DNA from: a virus
Direction: 5' to 3' (one strand)
Virus record (IMG/VR): IMGVR_UViG_3300030329_005480
Coordinates: 1 to 31,819 of that record
Length of the DNA: 31,819 nt
Numbering within the stretch: the stretch's first letter is position 1; the number at the start of each line of letters is the position of its first letter. The notes under the pieces were generated by a model that did no database searches, had not been told where the DNA came from, and saw nothing but the letters and a program-made list of their open reading frames with translations. The position numbers were made by a program, and so were the translations under genes. Shown piece after piece: positions 30,197 to 31,819 of this stretch.

Positions 30197-31545
30197 ATGT
30201 GGTATCCCTTTTTTCTGGGGCGATGGGTCTCGACGTTGGTCTTGAAACGACCGGTCGTTTTCAAGTCATTGCATGTGTCGAAAAGGAACCATCTTTCTGC
30301 GACTCAATCCGTACAAACCACGCTGCCGGCCGACTGTTTCGCGATCTTCAGGTTTTCGAAGGAGACATTGTCGATGTAGACCCGTTTGAAGTCCTTAACG
30401 CAGTTGGATTAGAGCCAGGACAGGTGGATCTTCTCGTTGGCGGTCCACCATGCCAATCGTTTAGCACTGCGGGCAAACGAAAGACGACACAAGACCCACG
30501 CGGTACGCTGCTTTGGCAATTCCTCCGGTTCATCGAAGCGATGAAACCACGTTTTTTTCTGATGGAGAATGTTCGCGGGCTGCTCTCCGCAGCTCTCCGT
30601 CACCGTCCTATCGCGAACCGACCAAACAAAGGCGGACCGGCACTTGAAGCAGATGAAGAACCAGGTTCCGTGGTTCGTATGTTTGCCAATGACCTCCAGG
30701 AGATTCCCAACGCAGCATACCATATGGACTGTTTTGAAGTGAATGCTGTCAATTATGGTGCTCCCCAGCTTCGGGAAAGGGCATTGTTTATCGGCAACCG
30801 CTACAACGCAGTTGTTGATTTTCCTGACCCCACACATGGACGCTCTAACGAGAACTCGCAGCAAAGTCTCTTTCCAGATCTGAATGCTCCCGAATTGCAA
30901 CCTTGGGCCACTCTTTCGGATGCAATCAGCGGACTCGAAGAGAACGAGGATCGGATAATCATGGATTTCAGCCCGCGTAAGAAGAAGTATCTCTCGATGG
31001 TGCCACCAGGTTCAAACTGGCGAAGTTTGCCCATCGATGTACAAAAGGAATCTATGGGTCGGGCTTGGAACGCAAAGGGAGGGCGTTCTGGTTGGTGGCG
31101 GCGACTTACTTTCGATCTTCCGTGCCCAACACTCGTCACAATGCCAAACCATGCAAGCACATCACTTTGCCATCCCACCGAAGTGCGAGCACTATCGCTC
31201 AAGGAGTACGCACGCATTCAAGAGTTTCCAGATGATTGGTGCTTTTGTGGCAAACCGTCGCAACAATATGCACAAGTTGGTAACGCTGTTCCCGTTAGGC
31301 TGGGGAGGGTGGCCGGTGAAGTAATTGCCGATCAGTTGAACACTTTAGCGAAACGGCAATTCACCCCCTTCGAGAATACGCCGGAATCATATCGAATCGT
31401 CTACATACAGTCTCATGTGAGAACGCGACAGTGGTTTAAGAATGGCGAGACCCTTGTTTGGGATGACTCTGTTTCCAACGACAAACCAGAGTACGCAACT
31501 GCCAAGACGAAGCGAAAGACCACCCGATTGTCCGAGAGAACGTAA
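30175..31545 (+). CDS. DNA (cytosine-5-)-methyltransferase
   Basis: 456 aa; ATG 30175 with AAGGA about 10 nt upstream. All key C5-methyltransferase motifs occur in order: motif I FSGAMGLDVGLE (13-24), motif IV GGPPCQSFS with catalytic Cys93, motif VI MENVRGL (130-136), motif VIII QLRERALFIG (198-207), motif IX RALSLKEYARIQEFPDDW and motif X QVGNAVPV (367-374). It transfers methyl from SAM to cytosine in a specific site that cannot be read from sequence. No partner restriction gene is adjacent, so a solitary, protective enzyme is likely. Base composition seems more AT-rich than the structural genes. Confidence 0.95.
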   Translation: MSRKKKLNVVSLFSGAMGLDVGLETTGRFQVIACVEKEPSFCDSIRTNHAAGRLFRDLQVFEGDIVDVDPFEVLNAVGLEPGQVDLLVGGPPCQSFSTAGKRKTTQDPRGTLLWQFLRFIEAMKPRFFLMENVRGLLSAALRHRPIANRPNKGGPALEADEEPGSVVRMFANDLQEIPNAAYHMDCFEVNAVNYGAPQLRERALFIGNRYNAVVDFPDPTHGRSNENSQQSLFPDLNAPELQPWATLSDAISGLEENEDRIIMDFSPRKKKYLSMVPPGSNWRSLPIDVQKESMGRAWNAKGGRSGWWRRLTFDLPCPTLVTMPNHASTSLCHPTEVRALSLKEYARIQEFPDDWCFCGKPSQQYAQVGNAVPVRLGRVAGEVIADQLNTLAKRQFTPFENTPESYRIVYIQSHVRTRQWFKNGETLVWDDSVSNDKPEYATAKTKRKTTRLSERT

Positions 31546-31819
31546 GCCGTTCGGGGGCTGATTATCACGCTTTTCGTCGCTCGGTCGCATTTCCGAACCA
31601 CCGGTGCGGCGTTCACATCGTGCACTTCACCGATCGGCGTCGTTTGCCCGCGTTTTTTCGTCGTTTTCCCACGATTTCCTCCCGTTTGGCATGCCTACAA
31701 AAGTAGCAACCACCCACCCGGGGGACAAGGGTTTTAGGTCGACCCGGGCCCCATCCTGGGCAGCCTGAATTGCCGAAAAACGGCAATAAACCGTACAAAA
31801 AATTTCCAGGTCTCCGCCC
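31546..31819. other. Right-edge intergenic sequence
   Basis: No gene is supported in the last 274 bp. It holds a 7-bp hairpin with a five-A loop (31769-31775 with 31781-31787) and two CCCGGG blocks near 31718-31747. A Cys/Arg-rich frame on the minus strand (31613-31798) has no start signals worth trusting. Confidence 0.6.

Noticed and set aside
31613-31798. Small Cys/Arg-rich gene on the minus strand at the right edge
   Set aside because: No ribosome site, low-complexity basic composition, and no neighbour on that strand.
1-31819. Genome-wide recoding of TAG as an amino acid
   Set aside because: The terminase, portal, capsid, tape measure and hub genes are open without any in-frame TAG, and several genes end in TAG.
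1-31819. CRISPR arrays or insertion sequences
   Set aside because: No regularly spaced repeats, transposase or terminal inverted repeats were seen.

Overview
The window looks like the late (structural) half of a tailed-phage genome or prophage, probably a siphovirus of lambda-like head plan, with GC in the mid-50s. Small Cys-rich zinc-ribbon proteins, ConA-like repeat proteins and abundant CGATCG-type words suggest a planctomycete (Pirellulaceae-like) host, but that is only an inference. No integrase, repressor, replication gene or attachment site was recognised, so a prophage and a free phage contig cannot be told apart.

Almost everything from 27541 down to 1 is transcribed leftward (minus strand) as one long chain of tightly packed, often ATGA-overlapping genes. 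In transcription order these are: two small leader genes (27541-26935); Nu1-like small terminase, two micro-genes and gpA-like large terminase (26879-23844); a zinc-ribbon protein, an unknown, a gpW-like connector and a gpB-like portal; one 862-aa polypeptide carrying a ClpP-type prohead protease, a scaffold-like segment and the major capsid protein; a decoration-like protein flanked by RNA hairpins; connector/tail-completion proteins; a probable tail-tube protein; a carbohydrate-binding tail protein; a free-standing HNH homing endonuclease; two tail-assembly genes; a 625-aa tape measure; baseplate/hub proteins; and a ConA-like repeat fibre. After a structured non-coding stretch with a strong terminator (3850-4141) comes a lysis/accessory block: a DUF1353 protein, three small membrane proteins (one holin-like), a papain-fold peptidase that may be the endolysin, a lipoprotein and several micro membrane proteins running off the left edge.

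The right end differs. Four plus-strand genes of accessory type (27631-29839), the last a PD-(D/E)XK-type nuclease, converge on a compact minus-strand cluster of three tRNA genes (29830-30056). Beyond it lies a plus-strand C5-cytosine DNA methyltransferase (30175-31545).

The most striking signal is that all three tRNAs carry anticodon CUA and so should read the amber codon UAG. Their bodies and discriminator bases differ (U73, G73, A73), and the third has a 5' acceptor strand that cannot pair. The long structural genes have no in-frame TAG, and eight genes in the window end in TAG, so wholesale TAG recoding is not seen here. The tRNAs more likely support readthrough, or recoding of genes outside this window. 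Other points of interest are an internal Shine-Dalgarno plus ATG inside the protease-capsid fusion, an interleaved (pseudoknot-type) pair of inverted repeats before the DUF1353 gene, and an 11-bp hairpin that buries the start codon of the gpW-like gene.
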